From JAGNKE01 sp964583335 (GTDB lineage Bacteria; Pseudomonadota; Alphaproteobacteria; Micavibrionales; Micavibrionaceae): DNA of 64,000 nucleotides. A program made the position numbers and the translations under genes. The DNA lies in contig CAZOVG010000001.1 in the NCBI GenBank assembly GCA_964583335.1, positions 186,001-250,000 of the forward strand, written 5' to 3'. The notes below the pieces were generated by a model that did no database searches, was not told where the DNA came from, and saw only the letters and a program-made list of their open reading frames with translations. Shown in pieces: positions 32,599 through 41,478 of the stretch; position 1 is the stretch's first letter; each line of letters begins with the position of its first letter.

Positions 32599-33117
32599 AT
32601 GAAGTACCCCCTCTTCGTTTTCACCCTCGCTCTTGGTATCGGTTTTTGCGCTTTACCGGCACAGGCGCAGATGAACAATAAGCCGTTTTCCTTCAAGGGC
32701 TCACCGGATGGCGGTGTGGGCATGAGCATAGGCGGCAAGCAGGCGATTCTCAACCAAGAGATCTTCGGCTCTACGCCCAAAAACATGATCCGCGGCGCTG
32801 ACGGCCAGCTTTTGAGCCTGACTATGGGCGAAGGCCGCGTGGCTATCGTCAGCAACGAAGGGAATTCCGGATTTCTTCCGGGCTTCAAGGGTTCGAGCTT
32901 CCGCGGCGATAACCCGGACATGTCTTATGGCGTTTTCAATACGTTTTTTTCACCCAAAAACAACGACGGCATATCCTCCTCAACGCTTGCGGCCCTGCAT
33001 ACCGGATCGGTGATCAGCACCTGGACGGCGCGCGTGGCAACGGGAAGCGAAGGTATTTCGTATCTGCCCAGCAGTTCGGTTGATAACTGGACCGCCATGG
33101 TGGACGGCCTGCAATAA
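32599..33117 (+). CDS. Exported protein with QMNNKPFSF start, fibre-subunit candidate
   Basis: A 172-residue product with a signal peptide (MKYPLFVFTLALGIGFCALP, cleavage after AQA). The mature part begins QMNNKPFSF, as in the protein at 29797, and is rich in Gly, Ser, Asn and Phe with no cysteine (the one Cys is in the signal). The segment NMIRGADGQLLSL recalls HfaA-type proteins. AGGAG precedes the ATG. It is divergent from the CsgG-type operon and convergent with the regulator gene, so it probably belongs to the same surface system. Confidence 0.65.
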   Translation: MKYPLFVFTLALGIGFCALPAQAQMNNKPFSFKGSPDGGVGMSIGGKQAILNQEIFGSTPKNMIRGADGQLLSLTMGEGRVAIVSNEGNSGFLPGFKGSSFRGDNPDMSYGVFNTFFSPKNNDGISSSTLAALHTGSVISTWTARVATGSEGISYLPSSSVDNWTAMVDGLQ

Positions 33118-33142
33118 GCCATCAAGCCGTATCATAATTTAA

Positions 33143-33169
33143 AAAGGGCCGCCCGAAAGGTGGCCCTTT
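33143..33169. terminator. Bidirectional Rho-independent terminator
   Basis: An 11-bp stem with one wobble pair (AAAGGGCCGCC / GGTGGCCCTTT) lies between the convergent ends of the secreted-protein and regulator genes. On the minus strand it is followed by TTTTTAAATT, on the plus strand by a weaker T tract. Confidence 0.75.
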
Positions 33170-33192
33170 GACTTTGGTTCGTTCGGCTGATT

Positions 33193-33897
33193 TCAGTGCA
33201 GACCTTCGGCAACCGCCTTGGCTCTTCTGGTGGTGCTGATTTCCGGACAGGGAACAACCCCGTTACGGATCGCCCAGATCGCCGCCTGAGTCCGGTTGCC
33301 GAGCCCCAGTTTGCGCAGGATCGTCTTCAGGTGAACCTTGACGGTCGATTCCGTGATGCTCAGCTTACGCGCGATGAATTTGTTGGTGTCGCCGTTGGCA
33401 AGGCAGGAGATGATATCCAGCTCGCGGTCGGAGAGGTCGTATTCGTCGGGGTCTTCGCTGTTGAAGTTGGTGACCCACGAGTCCCAGCCCTTGGTCAGGA
33501 GGGACGCCATCGAGGTGGGGAACACTTTCTCTCCGAGCATGATGAGATTCAGGGAGCCGATAAAGGCGCTGGCCGAAATGTCCTTCAGAATAAAGCCATC
33601 CGCCCCGGCGGAAAAACAATCGCGGATCAGGATGGAGTCCATGTCCTGAGACAAAATCACGATGCGCGCATCGCGAAAGCAAGACTTAAGCGTGTTGATC
33701 GTGAGGGTGGCGTCGTCGCTGTCCTCGTCTACGCCGCAGACAACAAGCTGGACATCTGCGCCGCAGAGCTGTGTTGCGGCATCGCCCGCGTTTTTCAATT
33801 CGAGGACAGTGTCATAGTGAGACTGGACCAGAAGACTTTTCAGTCCTTCCCGAATGAATGAATTTTTTTCAATCAGAAGGGTAGTCACTCTATTCAT
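33193..33897 (-). CDS. LuxR/CsgD-type response regulator without the usual phospho-aspartate
   Basis: Transcription regulator of 234 aa. The start at 33897 (ATG, GGTGAG upstream) is preferred to a GTG two codons earlier. Residues 3-125 have the receiver fold, with the conserved Lys (FILKD, near 105), but the acidic pocket is reduced to one Glu (LLIEKNSF) and the phosphorylation site reads QLVVCGVD, where the usual aspartate is replaced by Val or Cys. The LuxR helix-turn-helix lies at about 153-215 (LSDRELDIISCLANGDTNKF, ESTVKVHLKTILRKLG). CsgD has a similarly atypical receiver. Its place next to the CsgG-type locus suggests it controls that locus. Confidence 0.82.
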   Translation of the reverse strand: MNRVTTLLIEKNSFIREGLKSLLVQSHYDTVLELKNAGDAATQLCGADVQLVVCGVDEDSDDATLTINTLKSCFRDARIVILSQDMDSILIRDCFSAGADGFILKDISASAFIGSLNLIMLGEKVFPTSMASLLTKGWDSWVTNFNSEDPDEYDLSDRELDIISCLANGDTNKFIARKLSITESTVKVHLKTILRKLGLGNRTQAAIWAIRNGVVPCPEISTTRRAKAVAEGLH

Positions 33898-34420
33898 ATA
33901 CACTCACCGATATTACAACTATTAGTTTATTTCTATTTATTTTTTCATCTACTTGCTGTCACCGTTTCCGGCTTTACGCCAGACGAAACGCAACGCAGAC
34001 GTCTTAAATGTGATTTGAGCGACAATGTATAGGAGCAGTTTACACAAATCAAGGAACTTATTCGGGAAAGCCGTGGGTTCCGCGCAATTTTTCTTTTCAT
34101 AATTCTTGTCGTCTGGTTTCCGTAATGACTTTCAAAGTGCGATTCTCTTGTCAACTCTAGCTTTCACATTTAATCAGAAACTTTGAATATAAGGCGCAAG
34201 AAAATTTTAGAGTTTCGTAAAAAAATTTTGTGGCGTATTTACATCACAGAAAAAAAACACGCTCAGGGGGCGTGGCGGCTTTCGGTTTATGTTCTATAAT
34301 GCCGTTGCTGAAGGTTTTTTTGTTGAGATGATTTTGTATAGTGGTTTTTTCAGCAACCGCTCTCCTCGGCACAGTTTAGTTTTCAGCTCAGTTTTCTGCA
34401 CATAAATCAGGGGGTGCCCC
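33898..34420. other. AT-rich intergenic region, no gene seen
   Basis: This stretch of 523 bases between divergent genes is AT-rich and has no credible reading frame or RNA gene. It must carry the promoters of the regulator gene (leftward) and the DUF350 gene (rightward). I could not assign promoter boxes. Confidence 0.5.
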
Positions 34421-35311
34421 ATGGAATTCGACATCATTTTTTGGGATCACCAATATAATCTGAGGCTTTTGGTGAATCTGGCGGTGGTTGTGGCGCTTTT
34501 TACCTCGCTGCGATTTTTTTCCGGTATGATCGCCCACATCAACGCCTCCGAAGAGCTTTTTAAGAAGGACAACCCTGCTTTTGGCCTGACACTGGCCGGA
34601 ACGGCGATCGGTGTTACGCTTATGCTGAGCGGAACGATCTACGGCGATCCGGAGATCAGTATTTTCGACGGGGCCACAATTATTGCCTTTCACGGGCTGC
34701 TCGGGCTTGGTTTTATGGCCATTACGCGGATTATCTTCGATAAGGTCGCGCTGGCGCCGATTTCTTTGCGTGATGAGATTGTTAAAGGCAATATGGCCGT
34801 TGCGATTGCGGATACAGGGAATGTTCTGGCCGCGGCTATTATAATCCGCGCCGTTATGGTTTGGTTTCCCTATACCGATCTGCAATCGATCGGGCTGCTT
34901 TGCCTGTGCTTCGCCCTTTCGCAGGTTATGCTTACCAGCGCCACCTTGGCGCGTATCCGTATTTTCAAGGCCCGGCACAAGGGCTTTACGTCCGAGGGCG
35001 AACTTGAAGGCGGGAATATCGCTTACGCGCTGCAGTTCGCCGGGCGCCTGATCGGGACCGCGCTTGCCATCGGTATGGCTTCTGAGCTTGTTTCGTATGA
35101 GGATAGCGGCTTTGCGGCCATGCTTTTTGGGTGGGCGCTCATGTCCTTCATTGTGGTGGTGGTTCTTAAGGGTCTTTCCATGCTCGCCGAGCACGTCATC
35201 CTTATGAAGGTCGATCTCTCGCTTGAAATCCTTACGCAGCGGAATATAGCCGTGGGGGCCGTTCGTGGCGCTATTTACATAAGTCTCGGGCTTTTGCTGG
35301 CCGAACTGTAA
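34421..35311 (+). CDS. DUF350-family inner-membrane protein
   Basis: Integral membrane protein of 296 aa with about eight helices. It contains the DUF350 pattern twice: NPAFGLTLAGTAIGVTLMLS (about 51-70) and GNIAYALQFAGRLIGTALAI (about 200-219), so it is an internally duplicated protein, each half with four helices. The function of DUF350 proteins is unknown. CAGGGGG precedes the ATG. It lies alone between two long intergenic regions. Confidence 0.82.
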   Translation: MEFDIIFWDHQYNLRLLVNLAVVVALFTSLRFFSGMIAHINASEELFKKDNPAFGLTLAGTAIGVTLMLSGTIYGDPEISIFDGATIIAFHGLLGLGFMAITRIIFDKVALAPISLRDEIVKGNMAVAIADTGNVLAAAIIIRAVMVWFPYTDLQSIGLLCLCFALSQVMLTSATLARIRIFKARHKGFTSEGELEGGNIAYALQFAGRLIGTALAIGMASELVSYEDSGFAAMLFGWALMSFIVVVVLKGLSMLAEHVILMKVDLSLEILTQRNIAVGAVRGAIYISLGLLLAEL

Positions 35312-35567
35312 TCACGCCCCTCAAAAAATCGCGAAAACAAGGGTTTCTTAAGGTTTCTTGCCGATACTGAGCGCAGGGTTCTGTCCATTTCTGCGTATCC
35401 TTTCCAAGCCGCTTTGTATGCCTGTTTTCCGGGTTTTTTTGTCGCTTTTTTCTACGGATGAGTTTAGAAATGTCTGCCGCCCGCCTCCCCCGCACATTTA
35501 GGTGCATCCAAAAAACCGTAGAGGTTGCGGACAGGGAGACTGGCGCAAGGCGGGAAGCGGAGTTGTT

Positions 35568-36782
35568 ATGAAAAAATCTTATGTCATGGCGGGCTTATTA
35601 ACCGGAGCGCTCATCCTTTGGATGCTGCCCGGTCTTTTTGCGGGCCCCAAGAACGGCGAGCAAACCCACGGAGACGAAGCCCTTCTTGTGTCGGTCGAAG
35701 TTCGCACCGAGAAAAGCGAGTCGATCACCAGCGTTATCACCGTCCAGGGCGACATCACGCCCAACCGCGAGGTTACTTTGCGGGCCGAGACACATGGCAA
35801 GGTCAAGGACATCCTGATTGAGGAGGGACAGAGCGTTAAAGAGGGCGATGTGATCCTGCGGCTTGATATGAGCGACCGGGAAATTCGTCTGGAACGCGCA
35901 CGGGCGCGGGTGGCTGAAGCCCAGCGAAAGTATGAGGCCGCGAAAAATCTGGGCCAGAAGGGTTATGCCGCGCAAAGCCGGGTGGATGAGGCGCTGGCGC
36001 TTTTGAAGGACGCGCAGGCTGAGGAGAAGCAAATTCTTCTGGAGATCGAGGACACGGAAATCCGCGCCCCGTTTGACGGCATTTTGGACAAGCGCATGGT
36101 GGATATCGGCGACTATGTCAGCGTGCCTGATGAAATTATCGCTGTCGTTGACAACACACCTCTGGTGGTTGCCGTTCCGGTTCCGCAGCGCGAGATCGCC
36201 AGCGTAAAGGTCGGCGGAGCAGCCATGATCGTTAAGACCGACGGTTCGCAGGTCGCCGGGCAAATCCGTTTCGTCGCGCCCAAGGCGGACCAGACAACCC
36301 GCACCTTCCGCGTCGAGATCGAAATCGCCAATCCCGCAGGCTTGGCCTCGGGGACAAGCGCGGACGTCTTTATTCCCAAGGGGAACGTCATGGCGCACGC
36401 CATATCCCCGGGGATCCTGACGCTGGATGATGCCGGGCAGACGGGGGTCAAGATCGTGGACGAGCAGGATACGGTCCAGTTCTTCCCGGTCAAGATCGTC
36501 AGCGCCACACCCGGAAAACTCTATGTCAGCGGGCTTCCTGAAACGGCGCGCATTATCGTTAACGGCCAAGGTTATGTCCGTCAGGGTGAGCGGGTGCGCC
36601 CGGTGGAGGCGACGACCCCGGCCAAAGATGAGGCTTTGGATAGCGGATTGAACGATGCGCCAAACCTGCCCTCACCGTCCGGTCCGCTTGACGGCGGCAC
36701 TCCTTCGCAAGAGGGGCTGAGCGATGCTAACGCTCCTGAGAAGCACAGCCAGAAGGACGAGCCGCATGAACGCGTTGATTGA
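35568..36782 (+). CDS. RND efflux periplasmic adaptor (membrane fusion protein)
   Basis: Links the inner-membrane pump to the outer-membrane channel. The start at 35568 is chosen for its membrane anchor (MKKSYVMAGLLTGALILWML) and GGAG ribosome binding site. The lipoyl half-motifs are VTLRAETHGKVKDILIEEGQ and DTEIRAPFDGILDKRMVDIG, separated by a short alpha-hairpin (LERARARVAEAQRKYEAAKN). The beta-barrel domain follows (VAVPVPQREIASVKVG). The Pro/Ser/Asp-rich C-terminal tail of about 55 residues is unusual. The pump gene overlaps its last 17 bases. First gene of a three-gene operon. Confidence 0.9.
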   Translation: MKKSYVMAGLLTGALILWMLPGLFAGPKNGEQTHGDEALLVSVEVRTEKSESITSVITVQGDITPNREVTLRAETHGKVKDILIEEGQSVKEGDVILRLDMSDREIRLERARARVAEAQRKYEAAKNLGQKGYAAQSRVDEALALLKDAQAEEKQILLEIEDTEIRAPFDGILDKRMVDIGDYVSVPDEIIAVVDNTPLVVAVPVPQREIASVKVGGAAMIVKTDGSQVAGQIRFVAPKADQTTRTFRVEIEIANPAGLASGTSADVFIPKGNVMAHAISPGILTLDDAGQTGVKIVDEQDTVQFFPVKIVSATPGKLYVSGLPETARIIVNGQGYVRQGERVRPVEATTPAKDEALDSGLNDAPNLPSPSGPLDGGTPSQEGLSDANAPEKHSQKDEPHERVD

Positions 36783-39700
36783 CGCAACGCTGGGACGCAG
36801 CCGCCTGATCCTTTTGCTCCTGTTGATGATCCTGATCGGCGGGATCCATTCTTTCGGCGCGATTCCTAAGGAATCAGAGCCGGATATTCCCATTCCGATG
36901 ATTTATGTCTCGATGTTCCATGAGGGGATTTCGCCCGAAGATTCCGAACGGCTTTTGATCCGGCCGATGGAAAAGGAGCTTAAGGGGCTGGAAGGCCTTA
37001 AGGAAATGACCGCCGTGGCGTCGGAGAGCCACGCCTCCGTCACGCTTGAGTTCAGTGCAGGGTTCGACCCGGACGAGGCGTTTCTGGATGTTCGGGAGAA
37101 GGTGGATATCGCGAAGGCCGAGTTGCCGCCCGATACGGAAGAGCCGCGCGTGGTCGAGGTCAATATCGCGCTGTTCCCGGTTTTGTCGATCGCCCTCTCG
37201 GGCCCGGTGCCCGAACGCACGCTGCTGCGGATTGCGCGGGATTTGCAGGACAAGATCGAGGGCCTGCCCGGCGTTCTGGAGGCGGAAATCGGCGGGGACC
37301 GCGACGAAATGCTCGAGGTTCTGGTCGATCCGAACGTGATGCAGAGCTACAACATCACGTTTCAGGACATCTATAATCTTTTGCAGAACAATAACAGGCT
37401 GGTGGCCGCCGGGGCGATGGATACGGGCGCGGGGCGCATGGTCATCAAGGTTCCCGGCGTTATCGAGGAAGCCAAGGATATTTTCAGCCTGCCGATCAAG
37501 GTCAACGGCTCGACCGTGGTGACGTTCCGCGACGTTGCCTCCCTGCGGCGCGTGTACAAGGACCCGGAGAGTTTCGCGCGCGTGAATGGGCAGCCTGCGC
37601 TGGTTCTGGAGGTTTCCAAGCGGCTCGGGGCCAACATCATCGAGACGATCGAGGCCGTGCAAAAGCTGGTGCGCGCCGAGCAGAAAAACTGGCCGGAGAC
37701 GCTGCAGGTGACTTATATGCAGGATAAGTCCGTGCAGATCCGGGATATGCTCAACGACCTCAACAACAACGTTTTGAGCGCGATCATCCTTGTGATGATC
37801 GTCATGGTCGCGGTTCTGGGACTCAGGCCGTCATTACTGGTCGGCATGGCCATTCCCGGCTCGTTCCTCGCGGGGATCATGATCCTTTATTTCATGGGCA
37901 TGACGATGAATATCGTGGTGTTGTTCAGCCTGATCCTTGTCTCGGGGATGCTGGTGGACGGGGCGATCGTTATTATCGAGCTGGCCGAGCGGAAAATTGC
38001 CGAGGGCTTAAGCCGGACGGAGGCGTTCGCCTTTGCCTCCAAACGGATGGCGTGGCCGGTGATCTCTTCGGCCGCCACGACGCTTGTCGTCTTTCTGCCG
38101 CTTTTGTTTTGGCCGGGGATCGTGGGCGAGTTCATGAAGTTTTTGCCGATGACGGTTCTGGTCACCCTGCTCTGCTCGATCTTTATGGCGCTGATTTTCA
38201 TTCCGGTCGTGGGCAGCATGACCGCGAATAAAAAGGCGACCGACCAAGACGCGATTGATGCGATCAAAGCCGCAGAGAGCGGCGATCTCTCTTCGATCAA
38301 GGGGCTTGCGGGGGGGTATTTGCGCGTTTTGGGAACATTGCTCGACCGGCCCGCCTTGACACTTCTGGCCGCCGTGCTGTTTTTGATCGCCTCTTATGTC
38401 GCGTACGGTTTTCTGGGGCGCGGGGTCGAGTTTTTCCCAGACATCGAGCCGGATTTCGTGCAGGTGCAGGTGCAGGCGCGGGGCGATCTCTCGATTTACG
38501 AGAAAGACGCACTGGTCAAGCGGGTGGAGCAGGATCTGCTCAAGCTTGATTCAATAAAATATGTCTACGCGCGGACATTTGCGAATGTTGGCGGGGGAGA
38601 GCGCAACATGCCTGCGGACGCAATCGGCGTTGTGCAGCTTGAATTCGTCAACTGGCGCGAGCGGCGCAAAGCTTCGGAGATCATTCAGGACATCCGCGCG
38701 ATCGTCGCCAAGATTCCGGGCATCAAGGCGCAGATCCGTAAGGAAGAAGGCGGACCCAGCGAGGGCAAGCCCGTGCATGTGGAAATCCGGTCGAATACGT
38801 TTTCTAAAATCCCGCCCGCCGTTGAAAAGGTTCTCGCCATCATGGACGGGATTGGCGGGTTTGTGGATATTGAGGATAGTCGGCCCCTGCCCGGCCTTGA
38901 ATGGCGCATCCAGATCGACCGCAGCGAGGCGGCCCGGTACGGCGCGGACGTCGTGACGCTCGGCTCAGCGGTGCAGATGCTGACCACCGGACTTTTGGTG
39001 GCGGAATACACGCCCGACGACGCGGACGAGGAAATCGACATCCGCATGCGGTTCCCGGCGGACGAGCGGACGCTGGACCAGCTTCTGCAGATCAAGGTGC
39101 CGACAGCGCTGGGCCATATTCCGATCAAGAATTTCGTTCAGTTCGAGACTGCGCAGAAAACCGGCACGATTACGCGCGTTGACGGGCGGCTGGCCATGAA
39201 CGTGCAGGCGGATGCCGCCGAGGGGATATTGGTGGACGAACAAGTGACCAAGCTCAAAGAGGCCGTGGCGGCGGCGCGCAACAGCTTTGACCCGGATGTC
39301 GATATCGTCTTCAAGGGCGAGGACGAAGACCAGAAGGAAGCCGCGAATTTCCTGATCGGGGCGTTTTTGACGGCTGTTTTTCTGATGACGGCTATTCTGG
39401 TGACGCAATTTAACAGTTACTATCAGTCGATCCTCGTCCTGAGCGCGATTATCTTTTCGACCGCCGGGGTTCTGCTGGGGCTTTTGATCACCGGGAACGC
39501 CTTTGGCATCGTCATGGGCGGGATCGGGGTTATCGCGCTGGCGGGGATCGTGGTCAACAACAATATCATCCTGATCGACACGTATAACGATATGCGCAAA
39601 AACGGCATGGAACCGCGCGAGGCCCTGCTGCGCACGGGCGCGCAGAGGTTGCGCCCGGTTCTGTTGACCTCCGTGACCACGGTTCTGGGGCTTATGCCCA

Positions 39701-39948
39701 TGGTTCTGGCAATCAATCTGGATATCGTCAATCAGGATATTTCCATCGGCGCGCCCTCCACGCAGTGGTGGATCCAGCTATCGAGCTCTATCGCCGGGGG
39801 TTTAAGTTTTGCGACCGTGCTGACGCTTTTGCTGACGCCGTGTATGCTCATGCTTGGGGAAAAAATGGTCGGATTGTTTTCCGGTGAGCGGAAGATCCCT
39901 GCTTTGCCCCCTGCGCTCCGCCGTTTTTTCACGAGGTCGCCGACATGA
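36766..39948 (+). CDS. RND-family multidrug efflux pump, inner-membrane subunit
   Basis: Proton-driven trimeric exporter of 1060 aa. The ATG at 36766 is preferred because AAGGA lies eight bases before it; a frame starting at 36724 lies inside the adaptor gene. It shows the standard 12-helix layout with two large periplasmic loops. The first helix is followed by IPKESEPDIPIPMIYVSM, and TM4 has VSGMLVDGAIVIIE, where the Asp of the proton relay is seen, with the usual second acidic residue nearby. This loop order is of the HAE/AcrB-like group, but the HME or HAE2 class cannot be excluded and the drug range is unknown. It is followed by a NodT-type channel with an ATGA overlap. Confidence 0.92.
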   Translation: MNALIDATLGRSRLILLLLLMILIGGIHSFGAIPKESEPDIPIPMIYVSMFHEGISPEDSERLLIRPMEKELKGLEGLKEMTAVASESHASVTLEFSAGFDPDEAFLDVREKVDIAKAELPPDTEEPRVVEVNIALFPVLSIALSGPVPERTLLRIARDLQDKIEGLPGVLEAEIGGDRDEMLEVLVDPNVMQSYNITFQDIYNLLQNNNRLVAAGAMDTGAGRMVIKVPGVIEEAKDIFSLPIKVNGSTVVTFRDVASLRRVYKDPESFARVNGQPALVLEVSKRLGANIIETIEAVQKLVRAEQKNWPETLQVTYMQDKSVQIRDMLNDLNNNVLSAIILVMIVMVAVLGLRPSLLVGMAIPGSFLAGIMILYFMGMTMNIVVLFSLILVSGMLVDGAIVIIELAERKIAEGLSRTEAFAFASKRMAWPVISSAATTLVVFLPLLFWPGIVGEFMKFLPMTVLVTLLCSIFMALIFIPVVGSMTANKKATDQDAIDAIKAAESGDLSSIKGLAGGYLRVLGTLLDRPALTLLAAVLFLIASYVAYGFLGRGVEFFPDIEPDFVQVQVQARGDLSIYEKDALVKRVEQDLLKLDSIKYVYARTFANVGGGERNMPADAIGVVQLEFVNWRERRKASEIIQDIRAIVAKIPGIKAQIRKEEGGPSEGKPVHVEIRSNTFSKIPPAVEKVLAIMDGIGGFVDIEDSRPLPGLEWRIQIDRSEAARYGADVVTLGSAVQMLTTGLLVAEYTPDDADEEIDIRMRFPADERTLDQLLQIKVPTALGHIPIKNFVQFETAQKTGTITRVDGRLAMNVQADAAEGILVDEQVTKLKEAVAAARNSFDPDVDIVFKGEDEDQKEAANFLIGAFLTAVFLMTAILVTQFNSYYQSILVLSAIIFSTAGVLLGLLITGNAFGIVMGGIGVIALAGIVVNNNIILIDTYNDMRKNGMEPREALLRTGAQRLRPVLLTSVTTVLGLMPMVLAINLDIVNQDISIGAPSTQWWIQLSSSIAGGLSFATVLTLLLTPCMLMLGEKMVGLFSGERKIPALPPALRRFFTRSPT

Positions 39949-41429
39949 TGCGCTTGAACATACGATTGCTGGTTTGTTTTTGTGCCCCCCTTGCGCTCGG
40001 CGGGTGCGGGATGGCGATTACGACCTTCGACAAGCCGGAACAATGGACGTCCGTGCCCGCTTCTGAAGATGCGGTACAGGCCTATCCCAACGCCGGGTGG
40101 GTCGAGGATTTCGGCGACGCACAGCTTACTGAGGCCGTCAAAATTGCGCTGGCGCATAATTACGACCTGAAACAGGCCGAGATGAATATCGCCATCGCCA
40201 GGGGGCACCTAAAAAAGGCCAAGGCTGAGCTTTTCCCGGTTTTGAATCTCAGCGGCTTCGCGCGGCGGAGCGGGTCTCTCGACAGTAGCGACGGCGGAGG
40301 CGGATTTAATTTTTCCGGCGGGAGTGGTTTTTCCAACAATAATTCCTCAGGCAATGGCGGGTCCACAAGTTACGATCTTACGCTGGACGCGTCATGGGAG
40401 GCCGATGTCTGGGGCCGGGTGCGGGCGGGCAAGAAGGCCGCGCTTTACGAGTATTACGCGGCAGAGAACGATTACGAGGCGGCGCGGCAATCGCTGGCCG
40501 CCCAGACCGCTCGAGCCTATCTGCTTTCGATTGAAACGGATAAGCAGCTGGCGCTGGCCCGGAGCTTCGAGAATAATCTTCGGGAAACCCTCGATGTTAC
40601 GCAGGCTTTCTATGACGAAGGGCTGATCTCGTTACAGGACGTGCATCTGGTGAAGGCCGACCTTGCGCGGGCGCGGGAGTCGATCCGCAACGCGGAGAGC
40701 GCGCATTTAAGCGCCCTGCGCGGCCTGGAGGTTCTTATGGGGCGCTATCCGGCCGCGAAGGCGGCGCACGGGGCGACGTTCCCCGCCCTGCCCGATCCGG
40801 TTCCGGCGGGTCTTCCGGCGGGCCTGCTTGAGCGGCGGCCCGACCTGATCGCGGCGGAGCGGCGGGTCAACGCGGCGTTCGAACGCAAGAAGCAAGCGGT
40901 CACGGCCAAATTGCCGAAAATCTCCCTTACCGGGATGTTCGGGGGCAGCAGCGATGCGCTGCGGAACCTCACGGACCCGGCTAATGTTCTCTGGTCGCTG
41001 GCGGGGAATCTGCTTTTCCCGATATTCAACGCGGGGTCATTGCAGGCGGATGTCGATATCCGCACGGCGGAGCAAGAGGCGGCGGGCGCGGCCTATAATC
41101 AAGCGGCTCTGCATGCGTTTTCGGATGTTGAGACGGCGCTGTCCAACGAGCGGCTGTTCCGCGAGCGGGCGAAGGATCTGGACGAGGCTTACGAGAACGC
41201 CCAGAAGGCCGAGGCCATCGCCAACGCGAATTTCAAGGCCGGGGAGACGGATTTGCTGGACCTCCTGCAGATCAAACGAAACACGATTGCGGTCGAGATC
41301 GACCGCATCCGGGGGCAGCGGGAATTGCTGGAGCAGCGGGTTAACCTGCATTTGAGCCTCGGCGGGACGATCCTGCGAGCGGAGTCTCAGGCGCAGACCG
41401 AGCCGTTGCCAGAATCCAAGGCGCCATAA
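39945..41429 (+). CDS. NodT-family outer-membrane efflux lipoprotein
   Basis: TolC-like channel completing the RND system. Lipoprotein signal with LGGC (Cys21), then two OEP repeats of about 190 residues with coiled-coil helices (ALAHNYDLKQAEMNIAIARG and QAALHAFSDVETALSNERLF) and the typical WEADVWGRVRAG and LLERRPDLIAAERRVNAA. A Gly/Ser/Asn-rich insert lies at about 110-135. Its ATG overlaps the pump stop (ATGA), so the three genes form one operon. Confidence 0.93.
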   Translation: MMRLNIRLLVCFCAPLALGGCGMAITTFDKPEQWTSVPASEDAVQAYPNAGWVEDFGDAQLTEAVKIALAHNYDLKQAEMNIAIARGHLKKAKAELFPVLNLSGFARRSGSLDSSDGGGGFNFSGGSGFSNNNSSGNGGSTSYDLTLDASWEADVWGRVRAGKKAALYEYYAAENDYEAARQSLAAQTARAYLLSIETDKQLALARSFENNLRETLDVTQAFYDEGLISLQDVHLVKADLARARESIRNAESAHLSALRGLEVLMGRYPAAKAAHGATFPALPDPVPAGLPAGLLERRPDLIAAERRVNAAFERKKQAVTAKLPKISLTGMFGGSSDALRNLTDPANVLWSLAGNLLFPIFNAGSLQADVDIRTAEQEAAGAAYNQAALHAFSDVETALSNERLFRERAKDLDEAYENAQKAEAIANANFKAGETDLLDLLQIKRNTIAVEIDRIRGQRELLEQRVNLHLSLGGTILRAESQAQTEPLPESKAP

Positions 41430-41431
41430 AA

Positions 41432-41455
41432 AAACCCGGCATGAACGCCGGGTTT
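41432..41455 (-). terminator. Rho-independent terminator, end of the IVB secretion cluster
   Basis: Stem AAACCCGGC / GCCGGGTTT with a six-base loop lies between the convergent ends of the efflux operon and the TcpQ-domain gene. The longer T run is on the minus strand, so it mainly ends the type IVB cluster, but it can also serve the efflux operon. Confidence 0.85.
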
Positions 41456-41478
41456 CTCTCAATTCCGTGTCAGCCTTG

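Noticed and set aside
33945..34154. A 69-codon frame in the gap after the regulator gene
   Set aside because: Arg/Ser-rich translation, no ribosome binding site, AT-rich spacer on both sides.
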